Shown: positions 1-7,405 of the stretch, in pieces
How the letters are laid out: each line of letters begins with the position of its first letter
How positions within the stretch are numbered: position 1 is the stretch's first letter
DNA from: Lachnoclostridium sp. UBA6475
GTDB taxonomy: Bacteria; Bacillota; Clostridia; Lachnospirales; Lachnospiraceae
Length of the DNA: 13,898 bases
NCBI GenBank assembly: GCA_002435545.1
Contig: DJNB01000222.1
Coordinates: forward strand, 1-13,898
Direction: 5' to 3'
Notes under the pieces: generated by a model
The model's database searches: none
Told to the model about the DNA's origin: nothing
The model's input: the letters and a program-made list of their open reading frames with translations, nothing else
Program-made: the position numbers and the translations under genes

Positions 1-318
1 AAAGAGGGCGAGACAGCGGTTCTGCTGGCACATAATCCGACGTATTTTCCGGTATATCACAGCTGGAATCCGGATCTGGTGCTTTCCGGCCATCTGCATG
101 GAGGGATTATGATCCTGCCGTTTTTCGGCGGTGTGATCGGACCGGATTTCCGATTATTTCCAAAATATTACGAGGGCGTTTTTAAAGAGGACGAGACGTT
201 TATGCTCGTGAGCCGCGGACTGGGAACGCATCATCTGCCGTTTCGGTTTTTTAACCGGCCGGAGGTGACGGTACTCCGGGTGCGGCCGGGGAAGAAAAAA
301 TCATTAGAGAGGAAGTGA
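1..318 (+). CDS. Metallophosphoesterase, calcineurin-like, C-terminal part (5' end outside window)
   Basis: The frame is open from base 1, so this is the last 105 residues of a longer protein. Visible family signatures are an AHNP segment (fragment residues 10-13) and GHLHGG (30-35). The latter is the GHxH metal-binding motif of the C-terminal half of calcineurin-like phosphoesterases, the YkuE-type branch. That branch normally ends as here, with a stretch giving LFPKYYEGVF and a final SRGLGTH-like strand. Such enzymes hydrolyse phosphomono- or diesters using two metal ions; the substrate cannot be told. The N-terminal metal ligands and any membrane anchor lie upstream and cannot be checked. 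The tail is very basic (PGKKKSLERK). The stop codon overlaps the scpA ribosome-binding region, so the gene is probably co-transcribed with scpA and scpB. Confidence 0.85.
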   Translation, partial: KEGETAVLLAHNPTYFPVYHSWNPDLVLSGHLHGGIMILPFFGGVIGPDFRLFPKYYEGVFKEDETFMLVSRGLGTHHLPFRFFNRPEVTVLRVRPGKKKSLERK

Positions 319-322
319 AACG

Positions 323-1096
323 ATGGGAATCCCTGTGAAATTAGAGGTTTTTGAAGGACCTTTGGATCTGCTGCTGCATCTGATTGAAAAAAACAAAGTG
401 GATATTTATGACATTCCCATTGTTTTGATCACCGAGCAGTATCTCGATTATGTCAGTAAGATGGATACAAAGGATATGGATGTGATGAGTGAATTTCTCG
501 TAATGGCGGCGACACTCGTGCGCATCAAGTCGAAAATGCTCCTTCCGGCAGAGGAAGAAGAAGAGGAAGAATTTGAGGATCCAAGACAGGAACTGGTAGA
601 ACGGATCCTGGAATATAAAATGTACAAATATGCTTCTTACGAACTGAAAGACCGGCAGGTGGATGCCGGCAGAATGGTGTTTAAGGAGCCGAGCATACCG
701 GAAGAGATTCAGGATTTCAAAGAAGATGTCCCGATCGAAGATCTGCTCAGTGATGTGACACTGGCAAAATTACAGGGGATCTTTAACTCGGTGATGAAAA
801 AACAGGTAGATAAGATCGACCCGATCCGAAGCAAATTCGGAGAGATTGAGAAAGAAGAGATCAGTCTGGAAGATCACATCGTATTTCTGGATTCTTATGC
901 CAAAGAACATAAGACGTTCAGTTTTCGGAAATTATTGGAAAATGGTTCCGGGAAAACCTATGTGATCGTTACTTTTTTAGGAATACTGGAAATGATGAAG
1001 ATGGGAAAACTTACGATCGTGCAGGAAAATATATTTGACGATATTTTGATCACCTATCGGGAAAAAGAGGACAAGCGGAAAGAAAGCGAGGAATAA
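323..1096 (+). CDS. scpA: Segregation and condensation protein A (kleisin)
   Basis: ScpA is the kleisin subunit that bridges the two SMC heads and, with ScpB, forms the bacterial condensin that compacts and segregates the chromosome on the nucleoid. The 257 residues match the family's usual length. The N-terminal hallmark FEGPLDLLLHLI is at 10-21, followed by a DIYDIPI segment (27-33) and the helical SMC-neck-binding part to about residue 75. A run of acidic residues (77-86) opens the linker that carries the ScpB contact. The C-terminal winged helix that binds the SMC cap is at about 195-245 (VTFLGILEMMKMGKL at 216-230). The ATG has AGAGAGGAAG at 306-315, overlapping the end of the upstream gene. 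The scpB start follows 3 bases after the stop, so the pair is almost certainly translationally coupled. Confidence 0.96.
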   Translation: MGIPVKLEVFEGPLDLLLHLIEKNKVDIYDIPIVLITEQYLDYVSKMDTKDMDVMSEFLVMAATLVRIKSKMLLPAEEEEEEEFEDPRQELVERILEYKMYKYASYELKDRQVDAGRMVFKEPSIPEEIQDFKEDVPIEDLLSDVTLAKLQGIFNSVMKKQVDKIDPIRSKFGEIEKEEISLEDHIVFLDSYAKEHKTFSFRKLLENGSGKTYVIVTFLGILEMMKMGKLTIVQENIFDDILITYREKEDKRKESEE

Positions 1097-1099
1097 AAA

Positions 1100-1765
1100 G
1101 TGAGTATAAAAGAATTAGAGGCAGTCATTGAAGCCATTTTATTTACAATGGGCGAAGCGGTCGAGGTAGAACGGATCGCAGCTGCCGTAGAACATGATGA
1201 AGATACGATCCGTCGTCTGATCCGCAGTATGATGACACGATATGAGGAAGAAGACCGCGGGATCCGCATCATTGAACTGGACGGTTCCTTTCAGCTCTGT
1301 ACAAAACCGGAAATGTATGAGTATCTGATCAAGGTTGCCCATGTGCCGAAAAAGCATGTATTAACCGATGTCATGTTAGAGACGCTGTCGATCATCGCAT
1401 ACAAACAGCCGATCACCCGTATCGAGATCGAGAAAATACGAGGGGTCAAATGCGACCATGCGGTCAACAAACTGATCGAGTACAATCTGATCTGTGAGGC
1501 CGGCAGACTGGATGCGCCGGGACGGCCGATCCTGTTTGCCACGACCGAAGAATTTTTGCGGTATTTTGCGATTGAATCGCTGGAAGAACTGCCAATCCTC
1601 AACCAGGAAACGATTGATAACTTTAAGGAAGAGGCAGAGCGTGAAGTAATGCGTGAGATGGCAGCCGGAGAACTGGCGGGGGGACAAATCCCGGAAGAAA
1701 TTCTGCCGGAAGAAGAAACGGAAGATGCTTCTTTCACGAATTGGATGGAAGAGAATGAAGAATAA
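1100..1765 (+). CDS. scpB: Segregation and condensation protein B
   Basis: ScpB dimerises through tandem winged helices and wraps the ScpA linker, completing the SMC-ScpAB condensin. The protein is 221 residues. The most diagnostic stretch is LSIIAYKQPITRIEIEKIRG at 96-115, followed by GRPILFATTEEFLRYFAI at 141-158 and LEELP at 161-165, all typical of ScpB. Beyond residue 175 the tail is low-complexity and strongly acidic (E/D-rich to 221), as often seen and probably disordered. The start is GTG, supported by GAGGAA at 1088-1093, which lies inside the last codons of scpA. An in-frame ATG alternative with an equally good site was not seen nearby. A stem-loop terminator directly follows the stop, so the transcript ends here. 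Confidence 0.95.
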   Translation: MSIKELEAVIEAILFTMGEAVEVERIAAAVEHDEDTIRRLIRSMMTRYEEEDRGIRIIELDGSFQLCTKPEMYEYLIKVAHVPKKHVLTDVMLETLSIIAYKQPITRIEIEKIRGVKCDHAVNKLIEYNLICEAGRLDAPGRPILFATTEEFLRYFAIESLEELPILNQETIDNFKEEAEREVMREMAAGELAGGQIPEEILPEEETEDASFTNWMEENEE

Positions 1766-1770
1766 AAAGC

Positions 1771-1807
1771 AAAGCCGGATTGACAAATTCTGTCAGCCCG
1801 GCTTTTT
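1771..1807. terminator. Bidirectional Rho-independent terminator between scpB and the aldolase gene
   Basis: Arms 1771-1785 and 1791-1805 pair over 15 positions with one mismatch and one G-U pair around a 5-base AATTC loop. On the plus strand the stem ends in TTTTT, and on the minus strand it runs into TTTGCTTTTTATT. It can therefore stop scpB transcripts and those of the convergent gene that ends at 1838. A smaller GTGTG/CACAC stem at 1815-1832 lies between it and the minus-strand stop codon. Confidence 0.85.
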
Positions 1808-1837
1808 CAAAGAGGTGTGTCTTCCGGCACACGTTTT

Positions 1838-2812
1838 TTATTTGTAATCTACTAATTCGACATAGAAATTGCGGTAATCTTTTCTTTTCTCCTTCGTAGC
1901 TGCGATGGCAGTACGCGGATGCTGATTCAGCTGTCCGGTCAGAAGATAAGGGATGTTATACCCCCATACGATACCCTGTTCCTTAAGTGGCTCAATCTCT
2001 TTTTCCAAAATATCCAGGATCGGAAGGATATTGTATTTTGGATTTTTCAGGAAGCCAAGAAGGATCTCGCTGGCGCAGTTGCCGGCTCCACGACCCATGC
2101 CGCTTACGGTTACGTCAAGATAGCTGACACCGCGGGTCAGTGCTTCGATCGTATTGGCAAACGCAAGCTGCTGGTTATTATGTGCATGAATTCCGATGAA
2201 TTTATTGTACTTTTCACCAAACGAAAGATACTTGTCAGCCAGTTTACGCATCTGCTCCGGATAGATCGCACCATAACTGTCTACGATATAGATTCCGTCT
2301 ACCGGACTCTGTCCGAAAAGTTCAAGTGCTTCGTCGATATCGGCATCGTTGTCGTTGGAAATGGCCATGATATTGATCGTGGTTTCGTATCCTTTGTCAT
2401 GACAGTATTCAATCATTTCGATCGCTGCCGGAATCGTATTGATATAAGTAGCAATTCGGATCAGATCGATCACACTATCGCTCTTATCAATGATATCACG
2501 GCGGAAATCTGTTCTTCCGACATCTGCCATCACGGCAATCTTCATATCGGAATCATTGTCGCCGACGATACGGCGGATGTCTTCCTCATTACAGAACTTC
2601 CATGGTCCAAAATCTTTCTCGTCAAAAATATCTTTGGATGCTTTGTAGCCGAACTCCATATAGTCAACCCCGGCTTTGATGTTAGCCTGGTATAGATTTT
2701 TCACAAATTCATCGGTAAAACGAAAATCGTTTACCAGTCCACCATCGCGAATTGTCGCATCTACCACCCGGATGTCCGGACGATAGGATAAAATTGTTCC
2801 TTTGTTTTCCAT
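1838..2812 (-). CDS. DRE-TIM metallolyase family aldolase, HMG-CoA-lyase-like / 4-hydroxy-2-oxovalerate-aldolase-like, substrate unknown
   Basis: A 324-residue protein of the HMGL-like TIM-barrel superfamily (aldol cleavage or Claisen condensation with a divalent metal). The DRE motif appears as DATIRDGG at 18-25 (metal ligand D23, catalytic R22). The metal-binding HxH is HAHN at 209-212, in a GIHAHNNQQLAFAN context. GMGRGAGN at 238-245 is the conserved glycine-rich loop, and the C-terminal part has NIPYLLTGQLNQHPR (286-300). This resembles the uncharacterised HOA-like branch rather than true 2-isopropylmalate or homocitrate synthases, and no regulatory domain is present. No partner acylating acetaldehyde dehydrogenase lies nearby, so a meta-cleavage role is not supported. 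The open frame can be extended to a TTG at 2830. The ATG at 2812 is preferred because AAGGA lies 9 bases upstream of it, inside the extension. It is a single-gene unit, divergent from purM. Confidence 0.85.
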   Translation of the reverse strand: MENKGTILSYRPDIRVVDATIRDGGLVNDFRFTDEFVKNLYQANIKAGVDYMEFGYKASKDIFDEKDFGPWKFCNEEDIRRIVGDNDSDMKIAVMADVGRTDFRRDIIDKSDSVIDLIRIATYINTIPAAIEMIEYCHDKGYETTINIMAISNDNDADIDEALELFGQSPVDGIYIVDSYGAIYPEQMRKLADKYLSFGEKYNKFIGIHAHNNQQLAFANTIEALTRGVSYLDVTVSGMGRGAGNCASEILLGFLKNPKYNILPILDILEKEIEPLKEQGIVWGYNIPYLLTGQLNQHPRTAIAATKEKRKDYRNFYVELVDYK

Positions 2813-2840
2813 TTTCTCTTTTCCTTTCAAAGAACGTATT

Positions 2841-2872
2841 TTTAAAACGTAACGGATTCGTTACATTTTAAA
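2841..2872 (-). promoter_or_regulatory. Inverted repeat at the aldolase transcription start: operator or 5' UTR hairpin
   Basis: TTTAAAACGTAACG (2841-2854) and CGTTACATTTTAAA (2859-2872) are inverted copies with 13 of 14 positions complementary, around a GATT spacer. The element falls at about +4 to +35 of the predicted aldolase promoter. In minus-strand RNA the single mismatch becomes a U-G pair, so a full 14-bp hairpin can form. No U-tract follows, so it is not a terminator. A further GTAAC half-site lies at 2885-2889, touching the -10 box. Confidence 0.6.
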
Positions 2873-2881
2873 CCAATTCTA

Positions 2882-2910
2882 ATTGTAACAGAAATAACGG
2901 AAAAATGCAA
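2882..2910 (-). promoter_or_regulatory. Sigma-A promoter of the aldolase gene
   Basis: Read on the minus strand: -35 TTGCAT (2910-2905), a 17-base spacer and -10 TACAAT (2887-2882). Transcription would start near 2875, giving a leader of roughly 60 bases that contains the inverted repeat at 2841-2872. Confidence 0.7.
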
Positions 2911-2929
2911 AAGAAAATGCAACAAACTT

Positions 2930-2958
2930 TTGACCGACGCTGAGTTCTATGCTATAAT
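2930..2958 (+). promoter_or_regulatory. Sigma-A promoter of the purMND-glyA operon
   Basis: -35 TTGACC (2930-2935), a 17-base spacer and a perfect -10 TATAAT (2953-2958). Transcription would start near 2965, leaving a leader of about 65 bases before purM. That is too short for a purine riboswitch plus terminator, and no PurR-type PurBox was seen, so the mode of purine control is not evident. Confidence 0.85.
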
Positions 2959-3030
2959 AGAAGTAATTTTGATGCGTAAACCGCAAATACTAATACAATG
3001 CGCAATTTTTCGCGCGAGAAGGAGTTAAAA

Positions 3031-4056
3031 ATGGATTACAAGAAAGCAGGCGTAGATATTGAAGCAGGATACAAAGCAGTTTCTTTGATGAAAGAGCACA
3101 TCGCTTCGACAATGAGACCAGAAGTTTTGACCGATATCGGAGGATTTTCCGGTGCATTTTCCATGAAAAAATTTATGGGAATGGAAGAGCCTACATTGGT
3201 TTCCGGTACAGACGGCGTGGGAACCAAATTAAAGATTGCATTTCTTCTGGACAAGCATGACACCATTGGAATCGATTGCGTGGCAATGTGTGTAAACGAT
3301 ATTGCCTGTGCCGGTGGTGAACCATTATTTTTCCTTGATTATATTGCATGCGGAAAAAATGAACCGGAAAAGATCGCAAAGATCGTAAGCGGAGTAGCCG
3401 AAGGATGCCGTCAGTCAGAAGCCGCATTGATCGGTGGAGAGACTGCCGAGATGCCGGGGTTCTATCCGGCAGATGAGTATGATTTGGCAGGATTTTCCGT
3501 CGGCGTGGTAGACCGCAAAGACATGATTACCGGAAAAGAACTGAAAGCAGGAGATGTGCTTGTTGGTATGGCGTCTTCCGGTATTCACAGCAACGGATAT
3601 TCTCTGGTGCGCCAGGTATTTTCGATGAATACAGAGGCACTCAACCGTCATTATGAATCCCTTTCCGGGACGCTTGGAGAGACCCTTCTGACACCGACAA
3701 AAATTTATGTAAAAGCACTGAAAGCGATTAAAGAAGCCGGTGTTAAGATCAAAGCATGCAGCCATATCACAGGTGGTGGATTTTATGAAAACATTCCTCG
3801 TATGCTGATCGAGGGAACCCATGCCAATATTAAGAAAGACAGTTTTGTCATTCCGCCGATCTTTGAGATGCTGGCAAAAGATGGGAATGTCGAAGAGACA
3901 GCCATGTTTAATACATATAACATGGGTGTGGGAATGCTCACAGCCATAGATAAGAACGATGTAGATAAGACCGTAGAAGCCATTCGTGCAGCAGGCGAAG
4001 TGCCATATATCATGGGCGAGATCGCAGCTGGCGAAAAAGGCATCACATTATTATAA
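3031..4056 (+). CDS. purM: Phosphoribosylformylglycinamidine cyclo-ligase (AIR synthetase)
   Basis: PurM closes the imidazole ring, converting FGAM plus ATP to AIR, the fifth step of de novo purine synthesis, in the cytoplasm. The 341-residue protein has the full family length and motifs: SGTDGVGTKLKIA (58-70), CVNDIACAGGEPLFFLDYIA (87-106), GGETAEMPGFYP (135-146) and HITGGGFYENIPRM (245-258). An upstream in-frame ATG at 2998 would add 11 unusual residues. The ATG at 3031 is preferred because AAGGAG (3019-3024) sits 6 bases before it and the family normally starts there. It is first in an operon with purN (13-base gap), purD and glyA. The other early purine genes (purF, purL, purE, purC) are not in this window. 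Confidence 0.97.
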   Translation: MDYKKAGVDIEAGYKAVSLMKEHIASTMRPEVLTDIGGFSGAFSMKKFMGMEEPTLVSGTDGVGTKLKIAFLLDKHDTIGIDCVAMCVNDIACAGGEPLFFLDYIACGKNEPEKIAKIVSGVAEGCRQSEAALIGGETAEMPGFYPADEYDLAGFSVGVVDRKDMITGKELKAGDVLVGMASSGIHSNGYSLVRQVFSMNTEALNRHYESLSGTLGETLLTPTKIYVKALKAIKEAGVKIKACSHITGGGFYENIPRMLIEGTHANIKKDSFVIPPIFEMLAKDGNVEETAMFNTYNMGVGMLTAIDKNDVDKTVEAIRAAGEVPYIMGEIAAGEKGITLL

Positions 4057-4069
4057 TTGAGGTGATGGC

Positions 4070-4690
4070 ATGAAGACAGCAGTTTTGGTATCCGGTGGAG
4101 GAACGAATCTCCAGGCGATCATCGACAGTCTTTCGGCAGGAAAGATCACCAATACGACATTGGAACTTGTTGTGAGCAACAAACCGGGAGCGTATGCCCT
4201 TGAGCGTGCGGCAAAGAGTGGAATTCACAGTGAATGTGTGATTCCGAAAGATTATTCTACAAGAGAAGAATACGGAGAAGCGATGATCTCGCTTCTGGAA
4301 AAATATGAGATTGAACTGGTCGTGCTGGCCGGATTTCTGGTTATTTTACCGGAAAATCTCGTATCTCATTATGCCGGCAGGATGATCAATATTCATCCGT
4401 CGCTGATCCCGGCACACTGCGGTCCGGGGTATTACGGACTGAAAGTGCATGAAAGTGTGCTGGCGAGAGGAAACAAAGTGACGGGAGCAACCGTTCATTT
4501 TGTCAATGAGATTGCGGACGGCGGTCCGATCATTGTCCAGAAAGCAGTGGAAGTACAGGATGATGACACGCCGGAAATCCTTCAAAAACGAGTGATGGAG
4601 CAGGCAGAGTGGCACATTTTGCCACAGGCGATCGACGATATTGCCAATGACCGGATTGAAATTGTAAATGGAATTGTAAAACATAAATAG
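4070..4690 (+). CDS. purN: Phosphoribosylglycinamide formyltransferase (GAR transformylase)
   Basis: PurN transfers the formyl group of 10-formyl-tetrahydrofolate to GAR, giving FGAR, the third step of purine synthesis. The 206 residues carry the N-terminal phosphate-binding VSGGGTNLQAI (7-17), the LAGFLVILP strand (86-94), and the catalytic NIHPS, with N107 and H109. Distally, TGATVHFVNEIADGGPII contains the catalytic aspartate D150. The segment after NIHPS reads HCGPGYYGLKVHE instead of the shorter enterobacterial form, a variant I associate with clostridial PurN. The ribosome-binding site GAGGTGA (4059-4065) abuts the purM stop region, so coupling to purM is likely. A second ATG inside that site (4065) leads straight to a stop and is not used. 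Confidence 0.96.
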   Translation: MKTAVLVSGGGTNLQAIIDSLSAGKITNTTLELVVSNKPGAYALERAAKSGIHSECVIPKDYSTREEYGEAMISLLEKYEIELVVLAGFLVILPENLVSHYAGRMINIHPSLIPAHCGPGYYGLKVHESVLARGNKVTGATVHFVNEIADGGPIIVQKAVEVQDDDTPEILQKRVMEQAEWHILPQAIDDIANDRIEIVNGIVKHK

Positions 4691-4708
4691 GAAAGTGAGG
4701 ACTTTTCA

Positions 4709-5983
4709 ATGAAAGTACTGATTGTAGGAAGCGGTGGACGTGAACATGCGATCGCGGCAAGTGCAGCGAAGAGCAAACAGGTAGACGAGATTTATTGTGC
4801 CCCTGGAAATGCGGGAATTGCCGGACTGGCAACCTGTGTGGACATTGGTGCGATGGAATTTGATAAACTGGCAGATTTTGCAGAAGAAAAGGGAATTGAC
4901 CTTACGATCATCGGAATGGACGATCCGCTGGTTGGCGGTGTCGTAGATGTATTTGAAAAACGCGGTCTGCGTGTCTTTGGACCGAGAAAAAATGCAGCGA
5001 TCATCGAGGGAAGCAAGGCATTTTCCAAAGATCTGATGAAAAAGTACGGCATTCCGACTGCCGCCTATGAGAATTTTGATTCTCCGGAAGCCGCGCTTGC
5101 TTATCTGGAGACGGCAAAGATGCCGATCGTATTGAAAGCGGATGGTCTGGCACTCGGAAAAGGGGTATTGATCTGCAATACATTGGAAGAAGCCAAAGAA
5201 GGTGTCAAAACGCTGATGCTTGACAAACAGTTTGGTGATGCCGGAAATCAGATCGTCATTGAAGAATTTATGACCGGACGCGAAGTGTCCGTATTGTGTT
5301 ATTGTGACGGTACGCATATCAAACCGATGACAAGTGCGCAGGATCACAAACGTGCCAAAGACAACGATGAGGGACTCAATACCGGTGGTATGGGAACGTT
5401 TTCTCCGAGTCCGTTTTATAATGAAGACGTGCAGCGTTTCTGCGAAGAAAAGGTATACCAGCCGACAATGGATGCCATGAAGGCAGAGGGAAGAGATTTT
5501 GTTGGAATCCTGTTTGTCGGATTGATGCTGACAGAAGATGGCCCGAAAGTGCTTGAGTACAATGCACGTTTTGGCGATCCGGAGGCGCAGGTTGTTCTTC
5601 CGCGTATGAAAAATGACATCGTGGATGTGATGAATGCCTGCATCGATGGACGGCTGGACGAGATTGACCTGCAGTTTGAGGACAACGCGGCAGTCTGTGT
5701 CGTACTGGCTTCGGATGGTTATCCGCTGCAGTATGAGAAGGGCAAAGTGATCACAGGATTTGAGAACTTTGAGGGAAAAGACGGATATTATGTCTTCCAC
5801 GCCGGCACCAAATTTGATGCGGACGGAAATATCGTTACGAATGGTGGACGTGTTCTTGGCGTGACTGCCAAAGGAAAAGATCTGAAAGAAGCCCGTAAAA
5901 ATGCCTATGCAGCGACGGAATGGATTTCTTTTGAGAACAAATACATGAGACATGATATCGGAAAAGCAATTGATGAGGCTTAA
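4709..5983 (+). CDS. purD: Phosphoribosylamine--glycine ligase (GAR synthetase)
   Basis: PurD ligates glycine to phosphoribosylamine with ATP to make GAR, the second step of purine synthesis. The protein is 424 residues, a normal length. Motifs in order are the N-terminal VLIVGSGGREHAIA (3-16), then GMDDPLVGG (69-77). The ATP-grasp segment follows: PIVLKADGLALGKGV (139-153), AQDHKRAKDNDEGLNTGGMG (210-229) and VLEYNARFGDPEAQVVLPRM (281-300). The start has GTGAGGA (4695-4701) 7 bases upstream. The 462-codon open frame on the opposite strand is a compositional shadow. A 64-base spacer with repeats separates it from glyA, which supplies its glycine substrate. Confidence 0.97.
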   Translation: MKVLIVGSGGREHAIAASAAKSKQVDEIYCAPGNAGIAGLATCVDIGAMEFDKLADFAEEKGIDLTIIGMDDPLVGGVVDVFEKRGLRVFGPRKNAAIIEGSKAFSKDLMKKYGIPTAAYENFDSPEAALAYLETAKMPIVLKADGLALGKGVLICNTLEEAKEGVKTLMLDKQFGDAGNQIVIEEFMTGREVSVLCYCDGTHIKPMTSAQDHKRAKDNDEGLNTGGMGTFSPSPFYNEDVQRFCEEKVYQPTMDAMKAEGRDFVGILFVGLMLTEDGPKVLEYNARFGDPEAQVVLPRMKNDIVDVMNACIDGRLDEIDLQFEDNAAVCVVLASDGYPLQYEKGKVITGFENFEGKDGYYVFHAGTKFDADGNIVTNGGRVLGVTAKGKDLKEARKNAYAATEWISFENKYMRHDIGKAIDEA

Positions 5984-6020
5984 GTGCATGGTTAAGTGTA
6001 TTCTGCACTTGCAGCACTTT
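5980..6020 (+). repeat. Two direct and two inverted short repeats in the purD-glyA spacer
   Basis: TTAAGTGCA (5980-5988) and TTAAGTGTA (5992-6000) are near-identical direct repeats. TGCACTT (6004-6010) and GCACTTT (6014-6020) are inverted counterparts. Arm 5982-5988 pairs perfectly with 6004-6010. Arm 5994-6000 can pair with the same right arm (one G-U) around a 3-base loop, and 5982-5987 can pair with 6014-6019. The structures are mutually exclusive. There is no U-tract, so simple termination is unlikely. Confidence 0.45.
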
Positions 6021-6047
6021 CTATAAAATAATAAAGGAGAGTAAGAG

Positions 6048-7286
6048 ATGTATTCATTTGAAGAAGTAGTAAAAGCAGATCCGGAACTTGCCAAAGCGAT
6101 GGAACTTGAGACAAATCGTCAAAATGATCATATCGAACTGATCGCTTCGGAAAACTTTGTAAGCAAAGCGGTTATGGCAGCGATGGGAAGTACCTGCACC
6201 AACAAATACGCAGAAGGGTATCCGGGAAAACGTTATTATGGCGGATGCCAGTACGTAGACATGATCGAAGATCTGGCTAGAGAGCGTGCCAAAAAACTGT
6301 TTGGCTGTACGTATGTGAATGTTCAGCCACACTCCGGTGCACAGGCAAATATGGCAGTATTTTTTGCCCTTGTTAAACCGGGTGAGACGGTTATGGGTAT
6401 GAATCTTGACCACGGCGGACATTTGTCACATGGAAGCCCTGCAAACATTTCAGGAACCTATTATCATATCGTACCTTATGGCGTCAATGACGCAGGATTC
6501 ATCGATTACGATGAAGTAGAGCGCATTGCCAAAGAGTGCAAACCGAAAATGATCATCGCAGGAGCAAGTGCTTACTGCCGTAAGATCGATTTCAAACGTT
6601 TCCGTGAGATCGCGGATGAAGTAGGTGCTTTCCTGATGGTGGATATGGCACATATCGCAGGTCTGGTAGCTGCCGGCGTACATGAAAGCCCGATCCCATA
6701 CGCGCATGTAACGACAACGACAACACATAAGACACTTCGCGGACCTCGTGGCGGTATGATCCTTTCCAGCGAAGAATTTGCGACAGAGCACAAATTAAAC
6801 AAAGCCATCTTCCCGGGAATCCAGGGAGGACCTTTGATGCATGTGATCGCAGCAAAAGCAGTCTGCTTCAAAGAAGCACTGGATCCAAGTTTCAAAGAAT
6901 ACGGTAAAAATATTGTAGCCAATGCACAGGCACTTTGCAAAGGTCTGATGTCACGTGGTATCGATATCGTATCTGGTGGTACGGATAACCACTTGATGCT
7001 TGTTGACCTTGTAAATAAAGGATTGACCGGTAAAGAAGTAGAGGCATGGCTGGATGAAGCCAATATCACAGCCAATAAAAATACCATTCCAAATGATCCA
7101 CAGAGTCCATTTGTGACAAGTGGTGTGCGTCTCGGTACAGCGGCTGTGACAACACGCGGATTTAATACAGAGGACATGGATCAGGTAGCAGAGGCAATTG
7201 CCATGCTGATCGATGATGTCAATGCCAACAAAGCAAAAGCAATGGAAATTGTAAAGACATTGACGGATAAGTATCCACTGTACTAA
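6048..7286 (+). CDS. glyA: Serine hydroxymethyltransferase
   Basis: GlyA is a PLP enzyme that interconverts serine plus tetrahydrofolate with glycine plus 5,10-methylene-THF. The 412 residues match the bacterial family. Seen are the ELIASENF stretch (30-37), EGYPGKRYYGG (56-66), NVQPHSGAQAN (91-101), the aspartate of the VDMAHIAGL segment (198-206) that contacts the cofactor, and TTTTTHKTLRGPRGG (222-236), with the Schiff-base lysine K228. AAGGAGA (6034-6040) lies 7 bases before the ATG. As the last gene of the purMND cluster it supplies glycine for PurD and, through methylene-THF, the one-carbon unit used by PurN. A strong terminator follows at 7311. Confidence 0.97.
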   Translation: MYSFEEVVKADPELAKAMELETNRQNDHIELIASENFVSKAVMAAMGSTCTNKYAEGYPGKRYYGGCQYVDMIEDLARERAKKLFGCTYVNVQPHSGAQANMAVFFALVKPGETVMGMNLDHGGHLSHGSPANISGTYYHIVPYGVNDAGFIDYDEVERIAKECKPKMIIAGASAYCRKIDFKRFREIADEVGAFLMVDMAHIAGLVAAGVHESPIPYAHVTTTTTHKTLRGPRGGMILSSEEFATEHKLNKAIFPGIQGGPLMHVIAAKAVCFKEALDPSFKEYGKNIVANAQALCKGLMSRGIDIVSGGTDNHLMLVDLVNKGLTGKEVEAWLDEANITANKNTIPNDPQSPFVTSGVRLGTAAVTTRGFNTEDMDQVAEAIAMLIDDVNANKAKAMEIVKTLTDKYPLY

Positions 7287-7310
7287 AAATACAGAGATTA
7301 ACAGAAATAC

Positions 7311-7345
7311 AAAGAGAAGTCTGGGAAGACCGGGCTTCTCTTTTT
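7311..7345 (+). terminator. Rho-independent terminator after glyA
   Basis: AAAGAGAAGTCTGG (7311-7324) pairs with CCGGGCTTCTCTTT (7330-7343) along all 14 positions with two G-U pairs, around a 5-base loop. The T-run covers 7341-7345. It ends the purMND-glyA transcript 25 bases after the stop codon. Confidence 0.9.
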
Positions 7346-7376
7346 CATAGAGGCTGTTATTCCCGAAAAATATGTT

Positions 7377-7405
7377 TTGACATGGCAGAGAAAAAGAGGT
7401 AAAAT
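7377..7405 (+). promoter_or_regulatory. Sigma-A promoter of the sensor-GGDEF gene
   Basis: Consensus -35 TTGACA (7377-7382), a 17-base spacer and -10 TAAAAT (7400-7405). The start would be near 7412, leaving a leader of about 50 bases. It lies just downstream of the glyA terminator, so the gene is an independent unit. Confidence 0.8.

Noticed and set aside
1919..2695. Open frame of 258 codons on the plus strand opposite the aldolase
   Set aside because: It lies wholly within the aldolase gene, with no ribosome-binding site or family signature, so it is a codon-bias shadow.
2959..3030. Purine riboswitch or PurBox in the purM leader
   Set aside because: The leader is too short for an aptamer plus expression platform. 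No conserved riboswitch core or PurR box is visible, only 4-bp stems.
2998..3030. Upstream ATG start for purM at 2998
   Set aside because: It adds 11 residues not seen in PurM and lacks its own ribosome-binding site, while the ATG at 3031 has AAGGAG at ideal spacing.
5984..6047. Glycine riboswitch before glyA
   Set aside because: The 64-base spacer is too short for a glycine aptamer and lacks its conserved core. Only short repeats are present.
4706..6094. Open frame of 462 codons on the minus strand opposite purD and the start of glyA
   Set aside because: It starts at a TTG without a ribosome-binding site. Its product is rich in Cys, His, Phe and Arg like an antisense shadow, and it mirrors the purD reading frame.
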